Position numbers and translations under genes: made by a program. From NCBI RefSeq assembly GCF_023168165.1, contig NZ_BQYJ01000004.1:310001-374000 (forward strand): 64,000 nt of DNA, in the 5' to 3' direction. This DNA comes from Niallia sp. NCCP-28. GTDB taxonomy: Bacteria; Bacillota; Bacilli; Bacillales; Cytobacillaceae. Positions 34,829 to 44,432 of this stretch are shown in pieces (the first letter of the stretch is position 1; every line of letters begins with the position of its first letter). A model generated the notes under the pieces. The model was not told where the DNA came from and searched no databases. It worked only from the letters and a program-made list of their open reading frames with translations.

Positions 34829-35235
34829 GCTATTTCCTCCTATTTATCTTTTAGTTGTTGATAAGATGTTATAAATCGTTATATATTATTAGAAAAAAAA
34901 TAATCTTCTGTCTATTTTATTTAAAAATATATACTTCCTAAAAAAGCAATGAGCCTATTACCTTTTAGTCAACAAACTATTTATCTCAATCCTATTGCCT
35001 CTATCTCCTAAACAACTAGCATGAAAGTCAAAAATTCTACCGATATATCAAGTGCCGTCTTTTTTATTTTGCCTCCTTTATTTATATTTCCCTCTGTTTT
35101 TTATCTATAACGTTATATAACATTATAATAATATCCAAGCCTATAGAAGTCAATATATTTTCTGAAAATTTACAAAAAACTTTAAACTTCTTTTTCATGC
35201 TGCCAAATATTTTCCTGCCATAATTCCCTTCCTCC
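34829..35235. promoter_or_regulatory. Promoter region of the fructosamine operon
   Basis: About 400 AT-rich bases without a gene. Two operator-like stretches stand out: GTTATAAATCGTTATAT at about 34870 and ATAACGTTATATAACATT at 35106-35123. Similar GTTATAT/ATAACAT elements precede the second deglycase gene near 59431-59473. Confidence 0.45.
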
Positions 35236-35240
35236 AATCA

Positions 35241-35282
35241 AAAAGGAGGTTCCATTTCTGCCAGAATGGAACCTCCCTTTTT
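35241..35282 (-). terminator. Terminator of the ScdA gene
   Basis: AAAGGAGGTTCCATT and AATGGAACCTCC(C)TTT form a long stem, five bases past the stop codon at 35288. Confidence 0.9.
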
Positions 35283-35287
35283 CTTAT

Positions 35288-35980
35288 TTAAATGCGTTTA
35301 AATAAAATATTGTTTTCTAAATGGATATGATCAAAAGTCATTGATTCAAGCTCTTCTAATTTTAAGTAGGTTAAACGATAAGTGTTGCATGCACCTTCTG
35401 GAATCTCAAAGTCATTAGTAGCTGTTCGAATATTTCTTAAATACTCTCCTGCTTCCTCGTGCTCTGATTCTAAATGATCAATCTCTGCCTTAGCCCTTTT
35501 CAGATCTTCATCCGCTAATGTTTGCTCATAAGATGCAATATAAGGGAATATAGATGTTTCTTCATCTTGCAAATGCTGTTCCAAGTCTTTTTTCAATAGG
35601 AAAAAATTATCATATACTGCCTTTAAATGAGAGTCTCTTTGGCCATGTACCCGATATACTTTTGTTACAAATGCACTTAGTTCATCCAACATTTCTCTTG
35701 TTGATTGATGATATTTTTCTGTAATATAATCAATCAGGTTTATTAATGAACTAGTTGTCCAATCTGTCTCATCCTCTTGATTATACGCTTGATACATAGT
35801 ATTGATGCTATCTAAAATTTCCTTTGTCTCCAATTCTTTCTCTTGCAGCACTTCACCGATTGGACGATTTCCTCCACAGCAGAAATCTATCTTATATTGT
35901 TTAAAAAGCTTGCTAGCTCCTGGAAACTTTGTTACTATGTCGCCTGTTTTCATCGATTCAGTAAAAATAGTAGTCATCAT
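35288..35980 (-). CDS. scdA: Iron-sulphur cluster repair di-iron protein (ScdA/YtfE/RIC)
   Basis: Protein of 230 residues that helps restore Fe-S clusters after nitric oxide or oxidative damage. The N-terminal ScdA domain holds the FCCGGN motif at about 33-38, and the C-terminal hemerythrin-like helical bundle (about 80-225) carries the histidine/glutamate di-iron ligands (EKYHQST, HLQDEETSIFPY, HLESEHEE and FDHIHLENN). The ATG at 35980 follows GGGAG. It is divergent from a Crp/Fnr regulator gene 156 bases away, which probably controls it. The pairing of RIC with a Crp/Fnr factor is common in NO or oxygen-stress responses. Confidence 0.92.
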   Translation of the reverse strand: MMTTIFTESMKTGDIVTKFPGASKLFKQYKIDFCCGGNRPIGEVLQEKELETKEILDSINTMYQAYNQEDETDWTTSSLINLIDYITEKYHQSTREMLDELSAFVTKVYRVHGQRDSHLKAVYDNFFLLKKDLEQHLQDEETSIFPYIASYEQTLADEDLKRAKAEIDHLESEHEEAGEYLRNIRTATNDFEIPEGACNTYRLTYLKLEELESMTFDHIHLENNILFKRI

Positions 35981-36136
35981 AATAACTCCCTTTTCTTAGA
36001 ATATCCATAGTATAGCTGTGAAAAAAAAAGAAAAATAGGATTCAAATCACATTTTCTATTTTTATGGTATAATTTTTTTAGTTAGACATATTATCAATTG
36101 TGAAAAAGTGAGCATAAAAACGAGGTGAATATGATT

Positions 36137-36814
36137 ATGGAGTATTGTGCAAAAAGAGTTCCCATTTTTCATTCTCTATCCAATAAGGAAATAGAAAAAA
36201 TAACAAAAAAAGTACAGCATCAACACTTTAAAAAAGGACAATTATTAGCAGATGAGAGAGAATGCGCTGATTCTTTATATATTATCCATAGTGGAAAAGT
36301 AAAGCTTGTAAAGTTAACCGTTCATGGGAAGGAACAAATTTTGCACCTATTAGCAAGTGGAGATTTCTTTGGAGAGAGAAACTTATTTGCCACTACAGAA
36401 GGCAATAACTTCAGCGCCTATGCAATGGAAGATACCAAAATTTGTCTCCTTTCAAAAAAAGATTTTGATGAAATGATGATCGCAAATCCTGAAATCTCCA
36501 TTAAACTTTTAAAAACAATTATGGAAAGACTTTCTCATACAGAAGAATTGGCAAAAATATTGGCTACAAAAGATCCCGAAGTCCGAATTGCTCATTTGTT
36601 GGATGAGTTTTGTGCAAAATTCGGCACGATCACTGAAAAAGGAGTTTTGATTGATCTGCCGATTACACGAGAAGAGATTTCAAATTATGTTGGATTAACG
36701 AGAGAAACAATCAGCCGCAAGCTAAGCAAGTTCGCTGATATGAATTTGCTTACATTAATAGGAAATAAACAAATTTTAGTTAAAAACCCAAAAATTTTTA
36801 ACGAATGGTTTTAG
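36137..36814 (+). CDS. Crp/Fnr-family transcriptional regulator
   Basis: Regulator of 225 residues. The cyclic-nucleotide-type beta-barrel is at about 15-125, and the winged helix-turn-helix is at about 150-215, with recognition helix LTRETISRKLSKFADM near 190. The ATG at 36137 is eight bases after GAGGTGA; an earlier ATG at 36131 is too close to it. Cysteines are few and scattered, so a canonical FNR [4Fe-4S] cluster is unlikely, though haem or another sensor is possible. It diverges from the scdA-like gene, suggesting a nitrosative or redox stress switch. Confidence 0.88.
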   Translation: MEYCAKRVPIFHSLSNKEIEKITKKVQHQHFKKGQLLADERECADSLYIIHSGKVKLVKLTVHGKEQILHLLASGDFFGERNLFATTEGNNFSAYAMEDTKICLLSKKDFDEMMIANPEISIKLLKTIMERLSHTEELAKILATKDPEVRIAHLLDEFCAKFGTITEKGVLIDLPITREEISNYVGLTRETISRKLSKFADMNLLTLIGNKQILVKNPKIFNEWF

Positions 36815-36878
36815 CCTCTCAATTTTACTGCGAGAGACTAACCATTCTTGCTATATTACTCGGAAACTTTTATCTTTG

Positions 36879-37607
36879 TTATAGAGAGTCTAATATTAAA
36901 GAGGTAAGCAAGCCTAATGCAGCAATTAAACCTGTAATGGCTCCCCCTTCTTCAAAAGCCTCTGGCATCATCGTCGATCCAACCATTGCAATAATGCCGC
37001 CTGCTGCAAATGCTGCAATCCCCGCCATCAATTCCTCTGAGGCATTGTCTAAAAGAGTATAGCCTGAAAAAGAACAGATAGCAGAAATGATTAATACAGC
37101 AAACCATAAAGCAAATATTTTCTTTTTGGAATAGTTGCTGCTTAATAGACCAGCTGTGCTTGATAACCCCTCTGGGATATTACTGATGAAAATAGCGATT
37201 ACAAGAAGCATGCTGACCGTTTGCTGACCAATCAAACTCGCTCCAATTATAATAGATTCTGGAACAGCATCCATCACTGTTCCAATAAAAATTGCTAAGC
37301 CAGATGAGTTCTCAGCGGTGTTCCCTGATGATCTTTTCCTGTTTTTTGCCCCCTTTTTGGAAATGATAATGTCCAAAATCGAAAAAACAACAGCTCCGCC
37401 TAAAAAACCTATTGCTGTGGCATATAATCCACCGCTTTCCACCGAGTCCTCTAATAATTCATAGGTGGCAGCTCCAATTAATACACCTGTCCCAAATGCC
37501 ATGATGAAACCAATCAATCTTTTTTTTATTGGAAGAAAAACCGCTGCCAATGCTCCTAATAATACAGCTGATCCAGATATTCCTCCCCACATCGCCGCAT
37601 GCCACAT
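36879..37607 (-). CDS. ZIP-family divalent metal transporter
   Basis: Membrane protein of 242 residues with about eight helices. A charged cytoplasmic loop rich in Lys/Arg/Ser/Gly lies near residues 82-103. The ZIP signature helices with metal-binding residues are present: DAVPESIIIGASL near 110 and ISNIPEGLSSTAGL near 140, where conserved Pro-Glu and Asn-Pro-Glu motifs occur in place of the His-rich type. This subgroup is close to bacterial ZIP proteins of the YkwA/ZupT kind carrying zinc or iron. The gene is convergent with the Crp/Fnr gene. The transported metal is unknown. Confidence 0.85.
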   Translation of the reverse strand: MWHAAMWGGISGSAVLLGALAAVFLPIKKRLIGFIMAFGTGVLIGAATYELLEDSVESGGLYATAIGFLGGAVVFSILDIIISKKGAKNRKRSSGNTAENSSGLAIFIGTVMDAVPESIIIGASLIGQQTVSMLLVIAIFISNIPEGLSSTAGLLSSNYSKKKIFALWFAVLIISAICSFSGYTLLDNASEELMAGIAAFAAGGIIAMVGSTMMPEAFEEGGAITGLIAALGLLTSLILDSL

Positions 37608-37708
37608 TTGTTTAATCCAACTCCTTTTGCTGTTAAACCTATTGCACTATTCCCTTTAGTATTTGGAAAAAAACAAATTTAATTATTAAAGAAATTTTTT
37701 GTATAAAA

Positions 37709-37826
37709 AACTTCAATTATTGAGTGTTTTTTATATCCAGCGCTGATTGCTATCCATCTAAATTTCCCGTTTTCTTTTATCACCTCTTGCATGGGGAGCA
37801 AAGGTTCGTTTATGCAGTATAAGTTC
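37709..37826 (+). repeat. Dispersed repeat family A, degenerate 3' part
   Basis: TTTCCCGTTTTCTTTTATCACC and GGGGAGCAAAGGTTCG match the 3' half of family A; the 5' half is hardly recognisable. Nothing else is seen in the 37608-37931 gap. Confidence 0.4.
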
Positions 37827-37931
37827 AACAAAAAAGACTATTCCTCTATCTACATTCTGGAACAGCCTAAAACAATAAGATATGAAGTTGTATATTCTAT
37901 ATCTCCTAATTGAGGTCAGTTCCTCTAATAA

Positions 37932-39482
37932 TTATGCCGTATGTCTTCCGCGCAATGTCCAAATCTGATAAACCATCATCAATGATTTGATAATCGTTAA
38001 GTAGGTTAATGCTATCCATCCTGTCATTAAGTATGGGCTAATTGCTTCTTGGACTCTACTGCTTGTTAGAAAATCTCGATATTCAAAACATAAATAAACT
38101 CCAGCTGCAATTACTACCATGGTTAAAATGATTCCTTGCACTAGTTTGCTGCTCGTTTTACCAGATTCTGCTGCATATTGATTAGCCCAGCCATCTTTTT
38201 TATTTGCTGAAAGCTTTTCCAGCCATACTTGACTAAAGGTCATTAAATTTACCCATAAATATAACTCTGGACTTATAAGCAAACCAGCTAAAATGACATC
38301 AATCGTTCGATGCATAGGTGTTTTTATTGCTAGTATAATGTTTAATATAGAAGCAAGTGCTATTGGTGTAATCCATATCCATGACCAATAGAACTGGTCA
38401 GTGGCAAGAGCTACAGACAATAAAATAATAAACATAGCACGTATGACTAAATCAGACAAAAGCTTCATTTGATTTCTCCATATCTTTCCCTTGTGTCTCG
38501 TTTGAACACTTAAATCTTTATTTGTCAGCAAATCAACTGTACCAGAATTCCATTTATTGCGCTGCTCACGGAAGGTATGATAGGAGCGCATTGCATCAAC
38601 AAAACATCTGCCTTTTGGACTAATAAGTGTTTTCCAGCCAGATTTCTGCAGCTGCCATGTTAGCAGCATATCTTCTACATCACTGTCATTTTGCCATGGT
38701 CCATCCAATTTATTATGATTCACCACTTCTTGCAGCGCTTCAGGTCTAAATAATGTGGCTTGCCCGCCTAATACATATGTGCTTCCTCCATGATATTGAA
38801 GATCTAAAAGCCAACTTGCCATATCCTGCTTCTGCTGATGCGTCCACCAGCGAGTAAGCGGACCACCATACTCCCCGCTCGCTAATTTTTCCTCGTAATA
38901 AACATCATGTTTAGAAAGAAGGCTTTTCTTTTTCGGCATACGCATTGTATATTTTGCCATAACCCCGCCAATGTTGCGGGCACTCATCAAACCTTCCCAT
39001 AAATAAGTTAAACAATTAGGAGCCAATCTGCTGTCTGCATCCATCCCTAATACAGCCTTAATGCTCTGTTTGTACAGCTCTTCATGTTCTGTAAGCTGTT
39101 TATTATATATATCCAGCAAATCTCCATAAAGCAATTTCCACCCAGCGTTTAAGGCCCCAACTTTTCGGAGTTTATTATTTTCTGTAATAACTACTTTTAA
39201 ATTTAAATTAAATTCTTCTCCTGCTGTAATTGCTTTCTCTTCTGTACGATCTGTACAATTATCTGCAATCACATATACATCCAACTCTACCCCTTTAGGA
39301 AGCAATTGATCATTCAGACCTGCTAAACAATCACGAATAGATTTTTCTTCATTATGTGCGGGAATTAATGCAACAATTCTTGGCTTCATATAGCTTTTTT
39401 TAATGCCAGGCATATTAAAAAACGATATACTCCCTCTTTCTTCTTCCAAAACTAACGACAAGCAACTCACCAACCTTCGCAA
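37932..39482 (-). CDS. Membrane glycosyltransferase, family 2
   Basis: Processive-type glycosyltransferase of up to 516 residues. The catalytic GT-A domain begins with PRIVALIPAHNEE near residue 33. Its metal-binding DADS motif is near 150, and DGPWQNDSDVEDMLL with the acceptor-side aspartates near 245. A Q-x-x-R-W-like region follows (REQRNKWNSG near 310). Four or five membrane helices are at the C-terminus (about 340-510). The open frame starts at 39482, but no ribosome site marks that start; ATGs at 39413 or 39389 are equally possible. Relatives make poly-N-acetylglucosamine, hyaluronan or other surface glycans; the product is unknown. Two palindromes lie upstream. Confidence 0.8.
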   Translation of the reverse strand: MRRLVSCLSLVLEEERGSISFFNMPGIKKSYMKPRIVALIPAHNEEKSIRDCLAGLNDQLLPKGVELDVYVIADNCTDRTEEKAITAGEEFNLNLKVVITENNKLRKVGALNAGWKLLYGDLLDIYNKQLTEHEELYKQSIKAVLGMDADSRLAPNCLTYLWEGLMSARNIGGVMAKYTMRMPKKKSLLSKHDVYYEEKLASGEYGGPLTRWWTHQQKQDMASWLLDLQYHGGSTYVLGGQATLFRPEALQEVVNHNKLDGPWQNDSDVEDMLLTWQLQKSGWKTLISPKGRCFVDAMRSYHTFREQRNKWNSGTVDLLTNKDLSVQTRHKGKIWRNQMKLLSDLVIRAMFIILLSVALATDQFYWSWIWITPIALASILNIILAIKTPMHRTIDVILAGLLISPELYLWVNLMTFSQVWLEKLSANKKDGWANQYAAESGKTSSKLVQGIILTMVVIAAGVYLCFEYRDFLTSSRVQEAISPYLMTGWIALTYLTIIKSLMMVYQIWTLRGRHTA

Positions 39483-39516
39483 TTTTTCCTAGTTATATTT
39501 TTCATCCCACACATTA

Positions 39517-39600
39517 GTTCTTTAAAAAGAACAAATGCTCAAAAAAAAATAAAAATCTATTTGTTCTATATTTATTTTATTTTCGTTCTTAACTAAGAAC
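39517..39600. promoter_or_regulatory. Paired GTTCTT/AAGAAC palindromes before the glycosyltransferase
   Basis: GTTCTTTAAAAAGAAC at 39517-39532 and GTTCTTAACTAAGAAC at 39585-39600, each with one mismatch, 68 bases apart; a half-site TTGTTCTAT lies between. They may be operators for an unknown regulator of the glycosyltransferase. Confidence 0.5.
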
Positions 39601-39825
39601 ATATTAGCATCTATATCCTGCATAGTCAACGAAAAATTATTATTTCATTTAAGAATGGTTTTAGAAAATATAGGAAAAAGATAAAAGGACTTAAAAAAAT
39701 CAGTTTATTTCTATTATTTATCCCACTAAAAAATTCATTATAATGAACAAGTTTATCTTAGTCTAAAAATTATTATAATGAAGCTATTGATTATGCATTT
39801 ATGTGAAAGAAGCATTATTATTCCA

Positions 39826-39982
39826 ATAAATTGAAACTTTAATCAGTGAAGGTTTTCTTCATCCCCCACTGATTGTTAAATCAACCTATCCGGCTTTTGC
39901 AGAAAATTTTCTACCTGTTTATATCCCTCATTTCCTTTTCTCTTCTCGAACTGGGGGACAAAGCCTGTTAATGGAGATAAAA
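39826..39982 (+). repeat. Dispersed repeat family A copy
   Basis: TTGAAACTTTAATCAGTG, then CCCCCACTGATTG gives the family A hairpin, and the end reads AAGCCTGTTAATGGAGATAAA. The interior is shorter than in the copy at 23092-23304. Confidence 0.6.
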
Positions 39983-39987
39983 AAACT

Positions 39988-40018
39988 GCATGCCCTTTTT
40001 TTGGCATACAGCTTTATA
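39988..40018 (-). terminator. Terminator of the ggt gene
   Basis: CTGCATGCC and GGCATACAG pair around a T-run loop, and a second T-run follows on the minus strand. Confidence 0.7.
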
Positions 40019-40027
40019 ATTTGTTTG

Positions 40028-41608
40028 CTATCGACCTACAGCAGCACCATCACTTCTTGGGTCTACTCCACCATATAAATATCCTTGTTCATCGATTAAA
40101 ATAGCATTCGCATGTCCAACAATTCCATCATATGCTTCAACACGATTAACAAGATGTCCAGACTTCTGCAATTGTTCCAGCACATCTCGGGGAACTCTGC
40201 TTTCTATTTTCAATTCTTGGTTTTTCTCTCCCCATGTTCTTCCCCACACAAATCTTGGTTCATTAATAGCTGTCTGAGGATCCATTCCATAATCTAATAT
40301 CCTTGTGATCATAAGTGTTTGTGTTTGCGGCTGCCCTTCTCCTCCTTGAGTGCCATATAACACATATGGTTTATTATCTTTAAAAGCCATCGCCGGCATC
40401 AATGTATGAAATGTCCGCTTTTTCGGTTCTAATGTATTTACATGTGCTGGGTCAAGACTAAAAAAAGACCCTCTATTCTGCATGGTGATTCCTGTAGTTC
40501 CTGCAACCACCCCAGAACCAAATTCAAAGTATAGACTCTGAATAAAGGAAACGGCATTTCCATCTTTATCTACAACAGCGGCATGTGCCGTGTCGCTTCC
40601 AACCGGCCTGCTTGTTATATCTCTAGCAGCAGAAAATGAAATCGATGAGGCCATTTCTTTTGCATAAGATTTGCTTAATAGTTTTGCTAGTGGGATATCT
40701 TGAAAACTAGGGTCTGTTAAATACTCATTTCTATCTTGGAAACTTCTTTTAATAGCTTCAACCAACAGATGGTAATACTCATAGGAACCATATTTTATTT
40801 CCGATAAATCAAAGTTTTCTAATATATTCAAAATCATTAATCCTACAAATCCTTGAGAATTTGGCGGAACTTGATACATCGTATAGTCCCTGTAAGTGCT
40901 GGTTAATGGCTCACTCCACTCCCCTTTATGGCCTGCGAAATCAGCAAGTGTCAATAAGCCCCCTTTTTCTTGCAAACTTGCCACAATCCGCTCGGCAAGC
41001 TCTCCGCAATAAAAATCATCTCTGCCTTTTTCTCCTAATTGCTTTAATGTATTGGCAATATCGTTTTGCACAAACCTCACAAATTTAGCTGGCACTTTTC
41101 CATCCGGCAAAAATATTGCAGCAGCATCCTTATCCACTTTTAGCATCTCTGCGTTTTTCACTGTATTCTCCCATTGATCATTAGAAAGAGGAAAACCATT
41201 TTCTGCGTATTCAATAGCTGGAGCAAGCACTTCAGCAAGCTTCATTGTTCCATATTCTTTTAGCAGAGCATCCCAGCTATCTACCATGCCAGGAACAGTT
41301 ATTACACTTTCAATTCCTCGAAAAGGAATGGAATCTCTCCCTTTATATTTATCTCTTGTTACATTTTTTCCAGATCTTCCGCTGCCATTGTAAGCCCGCA
41401 CTTTCTTTTCGGCTGATTGAAAAGTCAGCCAAAAAGAATCTCCCCCCAGTCCAGTCATATGCGGATAGACAACAGCCAAACAAGCACTGACTGCAACAGC
41501 AGCATCAAAAGCATTTCCACCTTTTTCTAAAATATGCTCTCCAGCTTGTGAAGCTAAATAATGAGGACTTACTACCATCGATTTAGTGCCAACAATTACT
41601 TTCTTCAA
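40028..41608 (-). CDS. Gamma-glutamyltransferase, cytoplasmic YwrD-like type
   Basis: Ntn-hydrolase of 526 residues that cleaves or transfers gamma-glutamyl groups after self-processing. The nucleophile threonine is in SDTAHAAVVD near residue 346, giving a large chain of about 345 residues and a small chain of about 180. The small chain has the ALYGTQGGEG-like loop (VLYGTQGGEGQPQ near 430). There is no signal peptide, unlike secreted Ggt, and the length matches B. subtilis YwrD. Its start overlaps the end of the MFS transporter gene by four bases (ATGA), so the two form an operon. It may act on imported gamma-glutamyl compounds. Confidence 0.88.
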   Translation of the reverse strand: MKKVIVGTKSMVVSPHYLASQAGEHILEKGGNAFDAAVAVSACLAVVYPHMTGLGGDSFWLTFQSAEKKVRAYNGSGRSGKNVTRDKYKGRDSIPFRGIESVITVPGMVDSWDALLKEYGTMKLAEVLAPAIEYAENGFPLSNDQWENTVKNAEMLKVDKDAAAIFLPDGKVPAKFVRFVQNDIANTLKQLGEKGRDDFYCGELAERIVASLQEKGGLLTLADFAGHKGEWSEPLTSTYRDYTMYQVPPNSQGFVGLMILNILENFDLSEIKYGSYEYYHLLVEAIKRSFQDRNEYLTDPSFQDIPLAKLLSKSYAKEMASSISFSAARDITSRPVGSDTAHAAVVDKDGNAVSFIQSLYFEFGSGVVAGTTGITMQNRGSFFSLDPAHVNTLEPKKRTFHTLMPAMAFKDNKPYVLYGTQGGEGQPQTQTLMITRILDYGMDPQTAINEPRFVWGRTWGEKNQELKIESRVPRDVLEQLQKSGHLVNRVEAYDGIVGHANAILIDEQGYLYGGVDPRSDGAAVGR

Positions 41609-42843
41609 GCCAATTTCCCCTCTTTTCTTACTGTATTAATAGTTTTAACTGATTGCCCATTTGTTTGATTATCACTTGTAAACATAAAGAATACAGCACC
41701 GATAATCAATAATCCTCCTGCTAAATAAAAACCGAATTCAAGGCTTCCAGTTTTATCTGCAAAGTATCCAGTAATATATGGAGCAAAAATAGAAGAAAGC
41801 ATGCCGCTAAAGTTAAAGAATCCATACACTCTAGAATACATGGATGGCGGTGTAATATCAGCCATATAAGAAATCAATACAGGGTCAAGCGCTAATTTTC
41901 CAAGTAAACCATATAAACATAAACCAACAATCAAATAATTGTAGTTATCCGTATAAGGAATGGCAAATTGGCAAATGGCTCCTGCTAAAGCCAGTCCAAT
42001 GATAAGAGGCTTTTTGCTTTTGATGCGATCTGATAAAAATCCAAATAAAATCGCTCCAGGAATGGATGCCCATGGCACTAATGAAGAAATGATTCCTGTT
42101 TGAGATGCTTCAATGTCTCTTGCTGTTTGCAAATAATAAGGAAGCCATGTCAGCATTCCAAAAAAACCATATAAAGAACAGAAAATAAGAATATAAACGA
42201 AAATATGATTTTTTGTAAATAAAGTTTTCATTGCTACTTTTTCTTGTGTTTGAGCAGCTTGCTTTTTTTGTTTATGAGAATCGTCTCTTACAAAGATGGC
42301 TATTAGAATAGCCACTAGGATAGTAGGAATAGCAAACACATAAAATGGGAACTGCCACCCTTTGTTTAAAGTATAAGTAAAATAGCTAGAAGACATAAAT
42401 CCTAAAGAGATACCAAATGCCATCCCACTATTGATAATAGCGGAAACAAGTCCTCGATATTTTTTCGGTGTGATAGTAGAAGATATGCCATATTGTGAAC
42501 CATAATATGTTCCTTCTCCTAATCCAGTTAATGCTCTCATCAGCAGGAAAATGCCAAAAGTCGTAGATGCCCCACTTAAATAGGTACCAACACCAAAAAC
42601 AATAAAGCCGACTACAAGCACTTTTACTCGACCAAATTTATCTGCTAAAAATCCTGTTGGAATTTGCATAAAAGCATATGCTGCAAAAAATACAGTTGCC
42701 ATAAGACCTAGCTCTGTTTGGTCAAGATTCCACTCTTCTCCGATGCTTCCCATGACTGGCGATAAGATATTTCGGTCAGCATACATAAATACCCAACCTA
42801 AAAAGAATAAAAAGATTACAAGTGCAGGATGTGTTTTTTTCAT
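41605..42843 (-). CDS. MFS transporter, anion:cation symporter-like
   Basis: Membrane carrier of 412 residues with 12 predicted helices and a basic central loop (about 190-210). Motif A is visible as GFLADKFGRVKV near 64. The sequence YADRNILSPVMG in helix 1 resembles organic-anion symporters (UhpT/ExuT-like ACS family). The ATG at 42843 follows AAGGAGA. It is translationally coupled to the gamma-glutamyltransferase gene, so it may import a gamma-glutamyl peptide or organic acid substrate. That link is inferred. Confidence 0.85.
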   Translation of the reverse strand: MKKTHPALVIFLFFLGWVFMYADRNILSPVMGSIGEEWNLDQTELGLMATVFFAAYAFMQIPTGFLADKFGRVKVLVVGFIVFGVGTYLSGASTTFGIFLLMRALTGLGEGTYYGSQYGISSTITPKKYRGLVSAIINSGMAFGISLGFMSSSYFTYTLNKGWQFPFYVFAIPTILVAILIAIFVRDDSHKQKKQAAQTQEKVAMKTLFTKNHIFVYILIFCSLYGFFGMLTWLPYYLQTARDIEASQTGIISSLVPWASIPGAILFGFLSDRIKSKKPLIIGLALAGAICQFAIPYTDNYNYLIVGLCLYGLLGKLALDPVLISYMADITPPSMYSRVYGFFNFSGMLSSIFAPYITGYFADKTGSLEFGFYLAGGLLIIGAVFFMFTSDNQTNGQSVKTINTVRKEGKLA

Positions 42844-43086
42844 GTTCTAATCTCCTTTTATCTGAATGTTGAGATAATAGTAACATGATAATTTAATAAA
42901 TAATCGATTAATGTCAGATTATCTAACACTGTTTTTTCCAATCGTAAATCATATAAATAAAAAAAATACAAATAGTAACTTTTTCATTAAAAATAATAAC
43001 TTTTCGTTAAAATGATAACCCTTTCTTATTATTACTACTTACATATTGTTAACTTTTCTAACAATATTCCCTTAATATCCCAAATA

Positions 43087-43142
43087 AAAAAAACCTGCTT
43101 AGACGGCAGATAGTTTCTTAATCTATTGCCGCCTAAACAAAG
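43087..43142 (-). terminator. Terminator of the pyrimidine cluster amidohydrolase gene
   Basis: AACC...TTAG.CGGCA pairs with TGCCG.CTAA...GGTT, an imperfect stem with A/T-rich flanks, 20 bases past the stop codon at 43162. Confidence 0.6.
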
Positions 43143-43161
43143 GTTTCAACTAGGTTATTTA

Positions 43162-44394
43162 TTATCTCTTATCAATATCCAGCACTGTTTCCAGCATTAC
43201 ATTTACGCCTTTTTCGCAATCCTCCCATGCAGTAAATTCTTCTTCGCAATGACTTTTCCCATTCAAACTTGGCACAAAAAGCATTGCTGTCGGAGCGATG
43301 CTGGCAATAAATTGAGCATCATGACCTGCACCACTGGCTATTTTTTTATACGAATAGCCAAGTCCATTCACTGATTTTTCTACGCTTTCCAAAAGTTTTT
43401 CATCAAACCATACTGTCTTTCTATCCCACTGTTTGTTCACTTCAATCGTGCATCCTTCTAGATAGGCAAAACTCTTTATTTCTAGAATAATTTCTTCTAC
43501 CTCCTTTATAATGACAGGGCTTTTATGTCTTGCTTCTATTGTAAATACAACTTTATTGGGAATAACAGTATGGATATTTGGAAATATATTCATCCTTCCC
43601 ATTGTATACACTAGATTTTCATCCAGTTGGCTCAGCTTGCTCCGGAATGCGGAAATCACATTATTAGCAGCAAAAAGGGCATCTTTTCTCATTCCCATTG
43701 GAGTGGTTCCTGCATGATCAGATTCCCCTGTTAATGTAATTTCATAACAAACCATGCCTACTACACATTCTACTATGCCTATCGTTAATGATTCCCGCTC
43801 TAGAACCGGCCCTTGTTCTATATGCAATTCTAAAAAGGCAGCTGCTTTCTTTAATCTAGCTTCAATATCGCCAGCATAGCCGCTTTTTTCTAGTGCTTCT
43901 TTCAATGTAATTCCATTTGCATCTTTTTTCTCCAGCATCTCCTCTTTATCAAATTTGCCTGAAAGCACCCCTGATGCCATCATAGAAGGCTCAAATCTAG
44001 CGCCTTCCTCATTCGTATAGTTTACAATCATAAGTGGATAGCGCAATTGCATGTTATTCTCAACAAGAGTCCGAGCGACTTCCAAGCCTGCTGCCACCCC
44101 TAAAACACCGTCAAATCTCCCTCCCTTTTTCACTGTATCTAAATGAGAGCCCATAACAATTGGCAGTTTTTCTTCCTTCCCAGCTAAAGTGGCATACATG
44201 CACCCCATATCATCTACTGCAACAGACATGCCGATTTCTTCACAGCAGCTGCGAAAATATTCTCTCACTCCCATATCTTCTTCTGATAAAGAGAGGCGAG
44301 TAACCCCATTATTTTTTGTGCGTCCAAAGTCTGCGAATCTTTCCAATGATTCTTTTAATCTTTCGCCATTAATTAATAGTTTTTGTCCTTCCAT
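43162..44394 (-). CDS. M20-family amidohydrolase, beta-ureidopropionase-like (hydantoinase/carbamoylase)
   Basis: Zinc/manganese-dependent hydrolase of 410 residues of the AllC/AmaB/hyuC family, which removes a carbamoyl group from N-carbamoyl amino acids. Metal-site motifs are GSHLDTVKKGGRFDG near 80-94, NEEGARF near 126 and HIEQGPVLE near 185. A late histidine in GHDAQF is near 370. The ATG at 44394 is favoured because GGGAGGG is seven bases before it; the frame reaches 44421. In this cluster the expected substrate is N-carbamoyl-beta-alanine, giving beta-alanine, CO2 and ammonia. It is the last gene of the pathway operon. Confidence 0.87.
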   Translation of the reverse strand: MEGQKLLINGERLKESLERFADFGRTKNNGVTRLSLSEEDMGVREYFRSCCEEIGMSVAVDDMGCMYATLAGKEEKLPIVMGSHLDTVKKGGRFDGVLGVAAGLEVARTLVENNMQLRYPLMIVNYTNEEGARFEPSMMASGVLSGKFDKEEMLEKKDANGITLKEALEKSGYAGDIEARLKKAAAFLELHIEQGPVLERESLTIGIVECVVGMVCYEITLTGESDHAGTTPMGMRKDALFAANNVISAFRSKLSQLDENLVYTMGRMNIFPNIHTVIPNKVVFTIEARHKSPVIIKEVEEIILEIKSFAYLEGCTIEVNKQWDRKTVWFDEKLLESVEKSVNGLGYSYKKIASGAGHDAQFIASIAPTAMLFVPSLNGKSHCEEEFTAWEDCEKGVNVMLETVLDIDKR

Positions 44395-44432
44395 TTCCAT
44401 GCCCTCCCTTCTATTTGCCAAAATGAATTTTA

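Noticed and set aside
35106-36136. Canonical FNR box between the scdA-like and Crp/Fnr genes
   Set aside because: TGTGA and TCACA halves occur but not at the 6-base spacing of the known site, so no operator is called.
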